Shown here one piece after another: positions 51,515-60,953 of a DNA stretch of 64,000 nt (position 1 is its first letter; every line of letters starts with the position of its first letter). The DNA is from Vicingaceae bacterium (GTDB taxonomy: Bacteria > Bacteroidota > Bacteroidia > Flavobacteriales_E > Vicingaceae). Location of the stretch: positions 682,001 through 746,000 of the forward strand of contig JAGYIE010000002.1 of assembly GCA_018402765.1 (NCBI GenBank). The letters run 5' to 3'. Below the pieces are notes generated by a model. That model was not told where the DNA came from. It worked only from the letters and a program-made list of their open reading frames with translations, and did no database searches. Both the position numbers and the translations under genes were made by a program.

Positions 51515-52282
51515 ATGGAATTGAATTATAAAAAGCTTGGCGACCAAGGGCAACCGTTGATTATTCTGCACGGACTTTTTGGTTCTCTTGATAATTGGAT
51601 GACTTTGGGAAAAGAACTTTCAGAATCCTATCAAGTATGGTTGGTAGATAATAGAAATCATGGACAGTCCCCGCAGAGTTCTGAGTTTAATTACCCTATA
51701 ATGGCTGAAGATTTAAAGGAGTTTATAGAAACACATCAAATAAATCAACCTGTAGTTATAGGACATAGCATGGGTGGAAAAGTAGCGATGCATTTTGCTT
51801 CTTTTTATCCATCATTATTAAAAAAGCTAATAGTAGTGGATATAGCTCCTGTTAATTACCCCGTTCATCATGCACAAATTTTATCAGCTATGCGAGATGT
51901 TGATTTTTCAATAGTTAATCGTAGAGGTGAGATAGACAAAATATTGGCTGAGAAAATCGAAGAGGAGGGTGTCCGTCAATTCTTGCTGAAAAATTTATAT
52001 TGGAAAACGAAAGAGGAATTGGATTGGCGATTTAATTTCAAAATATTGGATGAAACAATAGAAGAAATTAGTGCAGGAATGCATCTTACTGATCCATACA
52101 TGGGAGATACGCTCTTTGTTGCAGGAGGAAAATCAGATTACATTACAGAACAGTATTATAACAAGATATTTCAATGCTTTCCGCATTCAACGATTAAGTC
52201 TATTGCTCATGCTGGGCATTGGATTCACGCTGATGCGCCTAATGAGTTCTTAACTTTCGTTAAAGATTTTATTCACAAATAG
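51515..52282 (+). CDS. Alpha/beta hydrolase (YbfF-like)
   Basis: The 255-residue protein has the hydrolase fold with oxyanion-hole segment IILHGLFGSLDNWMTLG, the YbfF-type WLVDNRNHGQSP, nucleophile S85 in VIGHSMGGKVAMHF, and the catalytic His in HAGHWIHADAP. These esterases often act on short acyl-CoA or ester substrates. The substrate is not predictable. It is coupled with pdxJ (one-base gap), as often seen in Bacteroidota. Confidence 0.88.
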   Translation: MELNYKKLGDQGQPLIILHGLFGSLDNWMTLGKELSESYQVWLVDNRNHGQSPQSSEFNYPIMAEDLKEFIETHQINQPVVIGHSMGGKVAMHFASFYPSLLKKLIVVDIAPVNYPVHHAQILSAMRDVDFSIVNRRGEIDKILAEKIEEEGVRQFLLKNLYWKTKEELDWRFNFKILDETIEEISAGMHLTDPYMGDTLFVAGGKSDYITEQYYNKIFQCFPHSTIKSIAHAGHWIHADAPNEFLTFVKDFIHK

Positions 52283-52312
52283 CTAATCTAAGAAAGTCAA
52301 GGGATTAATTAT

Positions 52313-52320
52313 TATTTTTG
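52313..52320 (+). promoter_or_regulatory. Candidate -7 element for the mannosyltransferase-pyrC unit
   Basis: A perfect TATTTTTG, 25 bases before the start at 52346. No -33 TTG at normal spacing. Confidence 0.4.
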
Positions 52321-52345
52321 GTACCAAACAAACAAAAAGGAACTA

Positions 52346-53083
52346 ATGTCAGATAGTTTAGTAGTTATTCCTACTTATAATGAGAAAGAGAACATCGAGC
52401 GCATAATCCGTAAGGTGTTTTCGCTACCTAAACAATTTGATTTGCTTATAGTAGATGACGGCTCTCCTGATGGAACTGCAGCTATTGTAAAAAAACTACA
52501 GCAAGAATTCGCTAATCGATTACATATTGAAGAGAGAACAGGTAAGTTAGGATTAGGTACTGCATATATTCATTCATTTCATTGGGCACTAAAGAGATCG
52601 TACGATTTCGTTTTTGAGATGGATGCTGATTTTTCTCATAATCCTGAAGATCTAGTTAATCTTTATAATTGTGCAATTGAGCAAGAGGCTGATTTGGTTA
52701 TTGGTAGTCGCTATGTAAAGGGCGTAAATGTAGTGAATTGGCCAATTGGAAGAGTTTTAATGTCTTATTATGCCTCTGTATATGTGAGGACGGTTACAGG
52801 CATGCCTATTCACGACTCAACAGCCGGCTTTGTTTGTTATCGAAGGAAAGTGTTAGAAACAATCGGAATTGACAATATTTCCTTTAAAGGATATGCTTTT
52901 CAGATTGAAATGAAATTTAAAACGTGGAAACACGGGTTTAAAATTCAAGAATTTCCTATCATATTTACCGATAGAAGGGAAGGTAATTCAAAAATGAGTG
53001 GTGGAATCTTTAAAGAGGCGCTAATTGGTGTTATGAGTATGAAAATTAAAAGTTGGTTCACCACCTATAAAAAAGTAAACTAA
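52346..53083 (+). CDS. Polyprenol monophosphomannose synthase (Dpm1-like GT2)
   Basis: The 245-residue GT2 protein has SLVVIPTYNEKENIERIIRK, LLIVDDGSPDGTA, a DxD-type metal site in EMDADFSHNPED, and STAGFVCYRRKVLETIG with FPIIFTDRREGNSKMS. These are features of bacterial dolichol-phosphate-mannose-type synthases, which make a polyprenyl-phosphate mannose donor. It has no membrane domain, so it would act on a membrane lipid at the cytoplasmic face. pyrC overlaps its stop by one base. The lipid-linked sugar could feed a DUF2723-type transferase; this link is inference. Confidence 0.87.
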   Translation: MSDSLVVIPTYNEKENIERIIRKVFSLPKQFDLLIVDDGSPDGTAAIVKKLQQEFANRLHIEERTGKLGLGTAYIHSFHWALKRSYDFVFEMDADFSHNPEDLVNLYNCAIEQEADLVIGSRYVKGVNVVNWPIGRVLMSYYASVYVRTVTGMPIHDSTAGFVCYRRKVLETIGIDNISFKGYAFQIEMKFKTWKHGFKIQEFPIIFTDRREGNSKMSGGIFKEALIGVMSMKIKSWFTTYKKVN

Positions 53084-54423
53084 TGACTCATAAGATTCTA
53101 ATTAAGAATGCTACCATCGTAAATGAAGGGAAACAGTTTATTGGTAACGTTTTAATCGAAGATCAAAAAATAAAAGAAATTTCTACTTCTCCAATTTTAG
53201 TGGATGTGGATAAAGTAATCGATGCAACTTCTAAACTATTAATTCCAGGTTTGATTGATGATCAAGTTCATTTTAGAGAGCCTGGATTAACTCATAAAGC
53301 AGAAATAAAGACAGAAACCATAGCAGCTGTAGCAGGTGGGATTACTACATTTATGGAAATGCCTAATACCGTTCCAAATGTTTTAACACAAGAATTGCTT
53401 CAGGATAAATATGATATCGCTGCAGCAAATTCAATAGCGAATTACTCATTTTTTATGGGTGCCTCTAATGATAATTTGGATGAGGTTTTAAAAACCAATC
53501 CTAAGACGGTTTGTGGTGTGAAGGTGTTTATGGGTTCTTCCACTGGCAATATGCTCGTGGACAATAAGAAAGTATTAGAAGGATTATTTAAGGAATGCGA
53601 AATGCTTATCGCAACGCATTGTGAGGATGAAGAAACTATTCGTGCGAATACTGCAAAATATAAAGCAGAATTGGGCGAAGATATCCCTATGCGGATGCAT
53701 CCAGTTATCCGAAATGAAGAGGCATGCTATAAATCATCTTCAATGGCGGTAGAGCTCGCAACAAAATACAATACGCGCTTACATATTTTGCATATTTCTA
53801 CTGCTAAAGAAACTCGCTTGTTTAGAAATGATATTCCCATGCTTGAGAAAAGAATTACTGCAGAAGCTTGTATTCATCACTTGTGGTTTTCTGATGCGGA
53901 TTATGATACTTTTGGTTCTCGAATTAAGTGGAATCCTGCTGTAAAGTCTGCAGAAGACAGAGAAGGCATTTGGAAAGCAGTTAATGATAACAGAATTGAT
54001 GTGATTGCAACAGATCACGCTCCGCACACGATAGAAGAGAAAGCGGGCACCTATTTTAATGCCCCATCTGGAGGTCCATTGGTACAGCATGCCTTAGTTG
54101 CCATGCTTGAAATGCATAAAAAAGGAAGAATTTCGTTAGAAAATTTAGTCCATAAAATGTGTCACGCTCCTGCTGAATTATTTCAGGTGGGCAAAAGAGG
54201 GTTTATAAGAGAAGGATATTTTGCCGATTTAGTATTGGTGGACTTAAATCAGCCGTGGACTGTTTCTCCTAATAATATTTTGAGTAAATGCAAATGGTCT
54301 CCGTTTGAAGGGCATACTTTTGAAGCTAAAGTAGACTATACTTTTGTAAATGGCGCTATTGCCTATCATAACGATGCGGTAAACGATTCAATTCGCGGGC
54401 AGCGTATTACTTTCGATCGATGA
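53083..54423 (+). CDS. pyrC: Dihydroorotase
   Basis: The 446-residue amidohydrolase has IPGLIDDQVHFREPGLTHKA, TTFMEMPNTVPN, KVFMGSSTGNMLV, LHILHISTAKET, DVIATDHAPHTIEE and the C-terminal FADLVLVDLNQPW. It cyclises carbamoyl aspartate in pyrimidine synthesis. The N-terminal metal motif usually reads D-x-H-x-H, but here the first His is Gln (Gln61, then His63). This looks like a lineage variant rather than damage, because the rest is conserved. It overlaps the upstream and downstream genes (TAATG and ATGA), so translation is coupled. Confidence 0.93.
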   Translation: MTHKILIKNATIVNEGKQFIGNVLIEDQKIKEISTSPILVDVDKVIDATSKLLIPGLIDDQVHFREPGLTHKAEIKTETIAAVAGGITTFMEMPNTVPNVLTQELLQDKYDIAAANSIANYSFFMGASNDNLDEVLKTNPKTVCGVKVFMGSSTGNMLVDNKKVLEGLFKECEMLIATHCEDEETIRANTAKYKAELGEDIPMRMHPVIRNEEACYKSSSMAVELATKYNTRLHILHISTAKETRLFRNDIPMLEKRITAEACIHHLWFSDADYDTFGSRIKWNPAVKSAEDREGIWKAVNDNRIDVIATDHAPHTIEEKAGTYFNAPSGGPLVQHALVAMLEMHKKGRISLENLVHKMCHAPAELFQVGKRGFIREGYFADLVLVDLNQPWTVSPNNILSKCKWSPFEGHTFEAKVDYTFVNGAIAYHNDAVNDSIRGQRITFDR

Positions 54424-54824
54424 AAAAAATATTGCTTTTAGTTTCCATTGCTTTTCTCTTTTCATGTGAAGAAGAGTTAAAAAAACCTGATATAGTGCTC
54501 GAACAAGAAAAAATGGTTGATGTGATGACTGATGTTCAAATCGCAGAATCGTATATTAAATTAAAGTTTGCACTAAGAAACGATACCATCACAATTACAG
54601 ATAGTGTTTATGCTGCACTATACCGCAAGCACGAAATAACATCAGCTGTTTACGATATGAGCTTTCAGTTTTATGCAAAGCATCCTGATCTTTTACAAGA
54701 GATTTACGAAAAAGCCATTAATAATTTAGGGACAATTGAAGCATTTAATGAGTCCACTAAAAAACAAAGTCAACCAGCTAAAGTGGAACCACCTACTAAC
54801 CTAGTGGTGTCGGAGGAAGGTTGA
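54420..54824 (+). CDS. DUF4296 lipoprotein
   Basis: The 134-residue lipoprotein has a lipobox (AFLFSC, Cys16) followed by EEELKKPDIVLEQEKMVDVM, DVQIAESYIKLKFA and YRKHEITSAVYDMSFQFY, typical of DUF4296. Function is unknown. It starts within the last codons of pyrC (ATGA), a repeated association in Bacteroidota. Its C-terminal 24 bases overlap the convergent SDR gene. Confidence 0.85.
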   Translation: MKKILLLVSIAFLFSCEEELKKPDIVLEQEKMVDVMTDVQIAESYIKLKFALRNDTITITDSVYAALYRKHEITSAVYDMSFQFYAKHPDLLQEIYEKAINNLGTIEAFNESTKKQSQPAKVEPPTNLVVSEEG

Positions 54825-55805
54825 TCCGGTCTGTTTTATTGCCTCAAAAATATTCTGGTATTGGTGGTTTAGCTGAACTATCGATTTAGAATTATCATAG
54901 CTTTTATTGCTGTAAGCGGCCTCTAGCGTATCTTTAGTAAGTACCGATTTTTTGTTGCTTAAAGCAGACGTAAGCTGCTCAAAAAATAACACAACTTTAC
55001 CTTGCCATTTCAGAGCCTTTTTCGACGGGCTATTCACATTTATTGATTCAGCTATGGCCTCAAATAATCTTCTGAAACTTAAATTTTCCCCATTTGCTAT
55101 AAATCGTTGGTTAACTATATCGCTATGGAGTAGCTTAATTGCTAGACTTGCCACATCTTCAACCCCTACAAATCCGTTGCTTCCACTTGTGTAATAATTT
55201 AATCCTTCTTTAATTCGTCTAAATAGAGCAGGACTACCTTCTTTCCAATCGCCAGGGCCAATAATAGTTGAAGGATTTAATATAGCAACATCCATCCCCT
55301 CAGCAGAGGCTCGCCACACTTCATTTTCAGCATAATGCTTGCTAATAGAATATGTTGAAGTGGTTTCAGTCTTTTCCCAATTGTCATCTTCGGTAATAAG
55401 TTCTTTGTGCTTATTCTCACCAAGAGCAGCAACGGAGCTAATGAAAACAATTTTCTTGATTTTAGAACATAAAGCGGCATTTACTAAATTAGCTGTGCCT
55501 TGTATGTTTATTTTTTTTAATAACTTTTTTTCTTTAGAATCAAAAGAAACAAGACCTGCAGCGTGAATAATTGACTCTGCTCCTACAAGCGCATCATCTA
55601 AAGAAAAAATATCCAAGATATCAGCTTTTACCCATTCGATTTTATTGAAATCAGCCTCTCTACCATAAAAACCAAAGATTGTTTTTGTCTTTTGTAAGCT
55701 TTGCTCATTTCGGTAGATTGCTTTGATAAATCCGGATGACTCACCTATAAGCTTTAAAAGAATATGCGCACCTACTAAACCGCTTCCGCCTGTAACTAAA
55801 ACCAT
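54801..55805 (-). CDS. NAD-dependent epimerase/reductase (extended SDR)
   Basis: The 334-residue SDR starts MVLVTGGSGLVGAHILLKLI with the complete GxxGxxG motif, and has IIHAAGLVSFDSKEKKLLKK, IVFISSVAALGE, a STYSISKHYAENEVW active-site YxxxK and AILNPSTIIGPGDWKEGS. It resembles dihydroflavonol-reductase-like proteins near pyrC in other Bacteroidota. Substrate is unknown. Convergent with the DUF4296 gene. Confidence 0.87.
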   Translation of the reverse strand: MVLVTGGSGLVGAHILLKLIGESSGFIKAIYRNEQSLQKTKTIFGFYGREADFNKIEWVKADILDIFSLDDALVGAESIIHAAGLVSFDSKEKKLLKKINIQGTANLVNAALCSKIKKIVFISSVAALGENKHKELITEDDNWEKTETTSTYSISKHYAENEVWRASAEGMDVAILNPSTIIGPGDWKEGSPALFRRIKEGLNYYTSGSNGFVGVEDVASLAIKLLHSDIVNQRFIANGENLSFRRLFEAIAESINVNSPSKKALKWQGKVVLFFEQLTSALSNKKSVLTKDTLEAAYSNKSYDNSKSIVQLNHQYQNIFEAIKQTGSTFLRHH

Positions 55806-55933
55806 GTGGTAAAAATACTTAATAAAAAGGTTACATAGTTGTATAGATAATTAGAGTAATCAATAGTTTAAATCAGGAATTATGTTTTATGCTTTTTGAT
55901 TTATTTACAGATTATTTAATATTCTTATCTTAG
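55806..55933. other. Non-coding stretch before the T9SS remnants
   Basis: AT-rich, with stops in all frames. No promoter or RNA signal was recognised. It precedes a frame encoding a T9SS sorting-domain fragment. Confidence 0.4.
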
Positions 55934-56101
55934 TTAGAAGCTTTTGCCGATTCAACCGTCATTAAATCATGTATCTACGACATGTATTTTCAGTTGGTAA
56001 AAACAGTAATTTTACCCAATTATACTGGTGAATACCGTTTTGAATCTGAGGGGTTCAGAAGTGGTGTTTATTTAGTGGTCTTAGAAACACCTAGCAACTG
56101 A
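55934..56101 (+). pseudogene. Orphan T9SS C-terminal sorting domain remnant
   Basis: One frame, opened by a stop at 55931-55933 and closed by TGA at 56099-56101, encodes about 55 residues that include STVIKSCIYDMYFQLVK, TVILPNYTGEYRFES and EGFRSGVYLVVLETPSN. This is the classic pattern of the last strands of a type A sorting domain (I-Y-D-x-x-G-x-x-V, then S-G-V-Y-L-V). No cargo body, start or signal peptide precedes it, so it is read as the surviving 3' end of a lost secreted-protein gene. Identification is by motif only. Confidence 0.6.
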
Positions 56102-56139
56102 ATTAGTAAACCATTAATCATCACTAAACCCTAATACTT

Positions 56140-57493
56140 ATGCGACCAACAATAGTAATATTCAGTATTTTTTCTCTTTTTCTTATTAACCAATCGTTTG
56201 CACAAGGCGGCTGGCAATGGGCCGCCTCTCACGGAGGTGATGTAAGTTCTACTACAGAAGTAGTAAAGCATTTACAAACGGACCGATTTAATTGGGTTTT
56301 TATCTAGCCACCTAACAAGACCGGCCTACACGTTTAATCAAATTTTAATGCCAATAGATTCATTAGGTACGTTTATTGCCAAATTAGATTCAGGTGGAAT
56401 TTTACAATGGCATAGAACAATGGGGTTCTATACCATCAGAAATATAAAGGCAAATACAGGTGGAGCAGTATTATTTTTAAAAGACAATAAATCGTTAGTA
56501 TTCCTTAATGTTGACCGTCGTAAAGTAATTTTTAATTCGGCTATATTTGAGGAAGGTTGGCATGCAGTAGAGCTAGATTTAAATGGAATCTACCTTTTTA
56601 AAACGAAGTTTCCATTCATCGATTACCAAAGGAGTCCTGCTACATGTAAAACCGCAAACGACAAACAAGGCAACTACTACTTCCATGGTCAGTTTCCGGG
56701 TGATACGCTGTTTTTAGTGAATGATACATTGGTGAGAAATAGTCAAAATTTAGCAAATGGACTTGTTTTAGCAATAGATTCATTAGGCAATTATAAATGG
56801 AGTTTTATAAGTCAGAATAATTATGATCCATTTACAGATGGAGTTATTGCAGGTGATACTATTCTTATCTCTTCTCAGGTGTCAATATCTAATGTAGATA
56901 CTGTAAAATTTGGATGCAGTAATTATGAACCAAATAGTCAGTTTGGCCAAGAAAGTATTCTATTATACCTCAATCCAAATAACGCTAATGTAATTGGCTT
57001 AAAGCATAGCAATGGTAAAAACAATAGCTCTTCTAGTAGTTATGGTATTGCAGCTAATTAAGACTTTATGGCTATCAGTGGTAAGTTTGATCACAAAATG
57101 ACCTTTGTAGATTCTAGTATTTACGTAGCCGGCTTCTTCAATGATACCCTCTTTGTGCAAGGTGATACTTTAATAGCCGGTGGTAGCAATGATGTGTTTT
57201 TAGTCCGCTATGATTTACTGTGTGATAAAGGAATTACTGTTGGCATAAAAGAGAACAGTAACTTCATTAAAGCAGAGAATGGAGTATTGGTGTAGCCAAA
57301 CCCACCAAATGGGTTTACTAACCTTATCGGTAAGCCAGTAAATAATACGGCTATGCTTATTGATGTCAGTGGTAAAGTATTGAAAAAAATCGCACTAGAT
57401 GTGAATGCTATTCAGCAGCCCATTGATATGCAAGAAGCAAAAAGTGGTGTTTATTTTTTAACCATTATTGGAAATAAAGGTAAACAGGTTTAA
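56140..57493 (+). pseudogene. Broken T9SS cargo protein gene
   Basis: It starts with a signal peptide at 56140 (MRPTIVIFSIFSLFLINQSF, then AQGGWQWAASHGGD) and shifts frame near 56295-56304, where one extra T in a T5 run would explain the stop at 56307. It continues in the second frame (HLTRPAYTFNQILMPIDSLG; repeated LxSLGxYKW-type strands). Two in-frame stops follow: TAA at 57059 after GIAAN, and TAG at 57293, where GVLV-stop-PNPPNGF stands for the sorting motif VYPNP. The tail (LIDVSGKVLKKIALD, SGVYFLTIIGNKGKQV) is a type A sorting domain ending TAA at 57493. About 450 codons with three lesions. Confidence 0.82.
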
Positions 57494-57510
57494 AATTAAT
57501 GAGAGAGTAA

Positions 57511-57680
57511 TTTTAAAACGGCATCTCGATACAACCCAAGAATTACCCTGAGTGGGTTTTAGTGCCTTTTGGTAAAATTTCGTTTTTAACGAAATTACTC
57601 GAGGTACTAAAAACTGTATCGAAGGGCACTTCTTGGATCACTCGATGACCTTTTAAAAATGAAACCAAAGGCAGTAAAAA
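57511..57680. repeat. Dispersed intergenic repeat, copy 2
   Basis: Contains GGCAtCTCGATA, a 9-bp hairpin AATTTCGTT/AACGAAATT, CGAGGTACTAA, GTATCGAAGGGCACT and CACTCGATGACCTTTT (57639-57654), matching blocks of the copy at 10277-10404 in the same orientation. It lies in the gap after the broken T9SS gene and before tyrS. Confidence 0.65.
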
Positions 57681-57765
57681 ATACTTCGACTACTTTTGCG
57701 ATCGTATTGAGACCACAGTTAAAACACCTCTTTCCTTTATGCTGTCATTTTTATTCTTGAAAAGC

Positions 57766-57773
57766 TATCTTTG
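57766..57773 (+). promoter_or_regulatory. Candidate -7 element for tyrS
   Basis: A perfect TATCTTTG followed by C, 19 bases before the ATG at 57793. No -33 TTG at normal spacing. Confidence 0.5.
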
Positions 57774-57792
57774 CAAAAATTATTGATTGCAT

Positions 57793-59082
57793 ATGAATTT
57801 TGTTAAAGAATTAGAATGGAGAGAAATGCTGCATAGCAGTATGCCTGGAGTAGAAGAGCATTTATTAGAAGGAATGAGATGTGCTTACGTGGGAATTGAT
57901 CCTACGGCTGATTCATTACACATAGGTCATTTAGTGGGCGTAATGATGCTCAAGCATTTTCAATCGGCAGGACACCGTCCTATGGCGTTGATTGGTGGTG
58001 CTACAGGAATGATTGGAGACCCATCAGGAAAATCTAAAGAACGAAATTTATTAGACGAAGAAGCCCTTCGTCACAACCAAGAATGCATTAAAAAGCAATT
58101 ATCAAAATTTTTAGACTTTGATACAAAAGCAGAGAACGGGGCTTTGATAGTCAATAATTACGACTGGATGAAAGACTTTTCTTTCTTAGACTTTATTCGA
58201 GATGTTGGAAAGCACATTACTGTAAATTACATGATGGCGAAAGATTCTGTAAAAAAAAGATTGACTTCTGACGATTCTGAAGGTATGTCGTTTACAGAAT
58301 TTACGTATCAATTGGTACAAGGATATGATTTCTTGCATTTATTTCAGCAAAATGACTGCACCTTACAGATGGGTGGCTCTGACCAGTGGGGCAATATCAC
58401 TACCGGAACGGAGATGATTAGAAGAATTGGCAATGGGAAAGCTTTTGCGATTACTTGTCCGCTAATTACTAAAGCCGATGGAGGGAAATTTGGTAAAACT
58501 GAGAGCGGTAACGTTTGGTTAGATCCTGAAAAGACATCCCCTTATTCTTTTTATCAGTTTTGGATGAATGTTTCTGACGAAGACGCAGCCAAGTATTTGA
58601 AGATTTTTACGTTGTTTACGCAGTCAGAAATTCGATCAATGATTACTAAGCATTCCGAGGCTCCACACTTGCGGTTGTTGCAATCGGCTTTGGCAAAAGA
58701 TATAACTATTCGAGTGCATTCCGAAGAAGATTATACAAATGCTTTAGCCGCATCAGATATCTTATTTGGAAAATCAACTACAGATGACTTAAAAAAGTTA
58801 TCAGAAAGAGATTTCTTAGCTATTTTCGATGGGGTACCGCAGGGAGCAGTAAATAAAGAATTACTAAAAAATGGTTTAAATATTGTTGAGTTATCTGCAG
58901 TGGAAACGGACTTATTTTCATCTAACGGTGAGGCAAGAAGAATGTTGAAGAGCAATGCTGTTAGTTTAAATAAGGAAAAGGTTTCTGAATCTAAAATAGT
59001 TAATTTGGATGATTTGTTATTTGATAAATATTTAATTCTTCAAAAAGGAAAGAAGAATTATTACCTCGTTATGTTTAGCTAG
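57793..59082 (+). CDS. tyrS: Tyrosyl-tRNA synthetase
   Basis: The protein from the ATG at 57793 is 429 residues, class [21 protein letters not shown] with HIGH at 43-46, [56 protein letters not shown] as the KMSKS-type loop, and a C-terminal S4-like RNA-binding part ([20 protein letters not shown]). It charges tRNA-Tyr. A TTG two codons earlier is in frame but not preferred. The next gene starts at the base after its stop. Confidence 0.96.
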   Translation: MNFVKELEWREMLHSSMPGVEEHLLEGMRCAYVGIDPTADSLHIGHLVGVMMLKHFQSAGHRPMALIGGATGMIGDPSGKSKERNLLDEEALRHNQECIKKQLSKFLDFDTKAENGALIVNNYDWMKDFSFLDFIRDVGKHITVNYMMAKDSVKKRLTSDDSEGMSFTEFTYQLVQGYDFLHLFQQNDCTLQMGGSDQWGNITTGTEMIRRIGNGKAFAITCPLITKADGGKFGKTESGNVWLDPEKTSPYSFYQFWMNVSDEDAAKYLKIFTLFTQSEIRSMITKHSEAPHLRLLQSALAKDITIRVHSEEDYTNALAASDILFGKSTTDDLKKLSERDFLAIFDGVPQGAVNKELLKNGLNIVELSAVETDLFSSNGEARRMLKSNAVSLNKEKVSESKIVNLDDLLFDKYLILQKGKKNYYLVMFS

Positions 59083-59814
59083 ATGAATGGTATATTAACT
59101 GCATTTTTTCTGTTATTATCATTAGTTCTTTCTGCTCAGCAACCTCCCACCAAAGTTATGGTTTGTTTGTATGAGCGAATTGACTTTAATACAGATTTTC
59201 CTTTAGCTGAGATTGGAAATATTAATACTATTAGTGAGTTGGAGGTGTATGACTCTTTAACTTCTTTGTTGAGTATTGTTTTGGAAAGATATAGAAGCAC
59301 GAGCATTGTTTTTGACGTATTAACCCCTGAGCAGAGTTATTATTTTACCAAAAGAGCTACAAAATCTGATTTGGATAATCCGTCGCACTATGGTATAGAC
59401 TTATCATCGATTAACAATCGGGAGTATGCGTTATTTATGAATCAGCACAATGCAGATTATGTGCTATTTATTAATTACTATTCGATAAAAAAGTATCGGA
59501 TTCCTGAGGCTGATATGGAAGCATTCAAGCGAGTGGTTTCACCTGATGAGTTGTATCTTATAGAGGAAGTTGCTAAAAAAAGACCCATTTATTCTGAGCA
59601 TCTTATTGATTTTGACATTTATGATCAATATAAGAACCGATTTTTAAGCAAAGGGAGATATGTTATACCAATAGTGAGATATAACCCTAGAACTCTTGGA
59701 AAGAAAGGATTAGATTTTGAAACTATTGAAAAGACGTATGGTCAATTAGTCAATAAGTTGTATACTGAATTGGCAAAGGAAATTCAAAATAAAGAACAAC
59801 AAGAAAATCATTGA
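59083..59814 (+). CDS. Secreted protein of unknown function
   Basis: Not recognised. The 243-residue product has a signal peptide (MNGILTAFFLLLSLVLSAQ), then KVMVCLYERIDFNTDFPLAE, helices (ISELEVYDSLTSLLSIVLER) and a repeated aromatic strand pattern (ADYVLFINYYSIKKYRI, YDQYKNRFLSKGRYVIPIVR). No lipobox or sorting domain. Its ATG follows the tyrS stop directly, suggesting co-transcription, and its 3' end overlaps the convergent LuxE-like gene by seven bases. Confidence 0.7.
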   Translation: MNGILTAFFLLLSLVLSAQQPPTKVMVCLYERIDFNTDFPLAEIGNINTISELEVYDSLTSLLSIVLERYRSTSIVFDVLTPEQSYYFTKRATKSDLDNPSHYGIDLSSINNREYALFMNQHNADYVLFINYYSIKKYRIPEADMEAFKRVVSPDELYLIEEVAKKRPIYSEHLIDFDIYDQYKNRFLSKGRYVIPIVRYNPRTLGKKGLDFETIEKTYGQLVNKLYTELAKEIQNKEQQENH

Positions 59815-60782
59815 ATCAATAAATTACATCCTCTAACATCACTAAGGTCAAATCTACCCAATACCTCAAACGTATTGTCGGAGTGCTTTTTGCCTAGGTC
59901 TTGTGTTTCAATAAATGAACAAGAATGTAAGTTTGCCAAATCAATTACATTAATTCCACCTGTTTTTTCTAGTTCTTCAAAAGAAAATGGATCATTATGA
60001 CTCCGTATTGCTACATTCATCCAAGGAGGGCAGTGAAATCTTTCGTTGCCTAAAGAGTAGGCTTGTGAAAGCAATTCAGTCATTCCATATTCTGAGTGGA
60101 TGTGTTCGCTAGAAAGTTTGTTTACTAAAATTTGATGCAGTTCGGAACGAATCATTTCCTGCTTTCTGCCTTTCATTCCTCCGGTTTCAATTAGGATTAC
60201 CTCCGAAAAGTCAAATTGATGTTGTTCTGCTAAATCTAGGAGAGCAAAAGAGACACCAAATAAAACGACCTTTTCTTTTTGTTTTAAGGCCGCAGAAATG
60301 TTTTTTAAAAGCTCTTCTGTGTTGTATAAATAAAATCCGCTAGATGGTTTACCATGTTCAATAAAGTAGTTTACCATATAAATTAGGGAAGACCCTTCAC
60401 GTTCTAAATAGGAAGGCAAAAGAGCAAAAAAGGAATAGTCACTTATGGCTCCATAGAATTGTTCAAAGCATTTGGTGAAACTATGTTTATAAAGGTTCTC
60501 ATCTTTTACATAGTGAGTTGAGGTTTGATCTCCTGAGGTTCCGCTACTTGTAAATGCTACATCATACATTTCTCCATCTAATATTTTATGTTGTTTAAAT
60601 AACGAGATAGGCAGAAATGGTATATCATTTATAGACTGCACGTTTTTAGAATTACGGTTTAGTAAATCACAATATCGACGATAGATGGGAATGGTTTTGT
60701 ACTGATAATTAAAAACGCGTAGTACTATTTCCTCAAAATTAGATGGAGTGACGTTAAAAATATCATTAACTAGTGGATGCAA
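59808..60782 (-). CDS. LuxE/acyl-protein synthetase-like (adenylate-forming) protein
   Basis: The 324-residue protein has the adenylate-forming P-loop-like motif AFTSSGTSGDQTSTHY, FLPISLFKQHKILDG, an EVILIETGGMKGRKQEMIRS segment, HSEYGMTELLSQAYSLG and the FEVLGRFDLSDVRGCN tail, typical of the LuxE/PaaK-like family. LuxE activates fatty acids to acyl-AMP and then acyl-protein. No luxC/D or acyl carrier gene is nearby, so the acyl substrate is unknown. Single minus-strand gene. Confidence 0.82.
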   Translation of the reverse strand: MHPLVNDIFNVTPSNFEEIVLRVFNYQYKTIPIYRRYCDLLNRNSKNVQSINDIPFLPISLFKQHKILDGEMYDVAFTSSGTSGDQTSTHYVKDENLYKHSFTKCFEQFYGAISDYSFFALLPSYLEREGSSLIYMVNYFIEHGKPSSGFYLYNTEELLKNISAALKQKEKVVLFGVSFALLDLAEQHQFDFSEVILIETGGMKGRKQEMIRSELHQILVNKLSSEHIHSEYGMTELLSQAYSLGNERFHCPPWMNVAIRSHNDPFSFEELEKTGGINVIDLANLHSCSFIETQDLGKKHSDNTFEVLGRFDLSDVRGCNLLIQ

Positions 60783-60953
60783 AATTGTAATAATTTATTG
60801 AGCGATAAATTTACCAATGATTACTAGTTTAAATTACTAATTTTATACCACCTTTAATTGATTGGAAAATTAGTTTAAAAAGGTCTAGTAGAAATAAAAC
60901 ATACAAACTTACTGTGAAAATAATTTGATTGAAGTTAAAACGATTAAGGTCAT

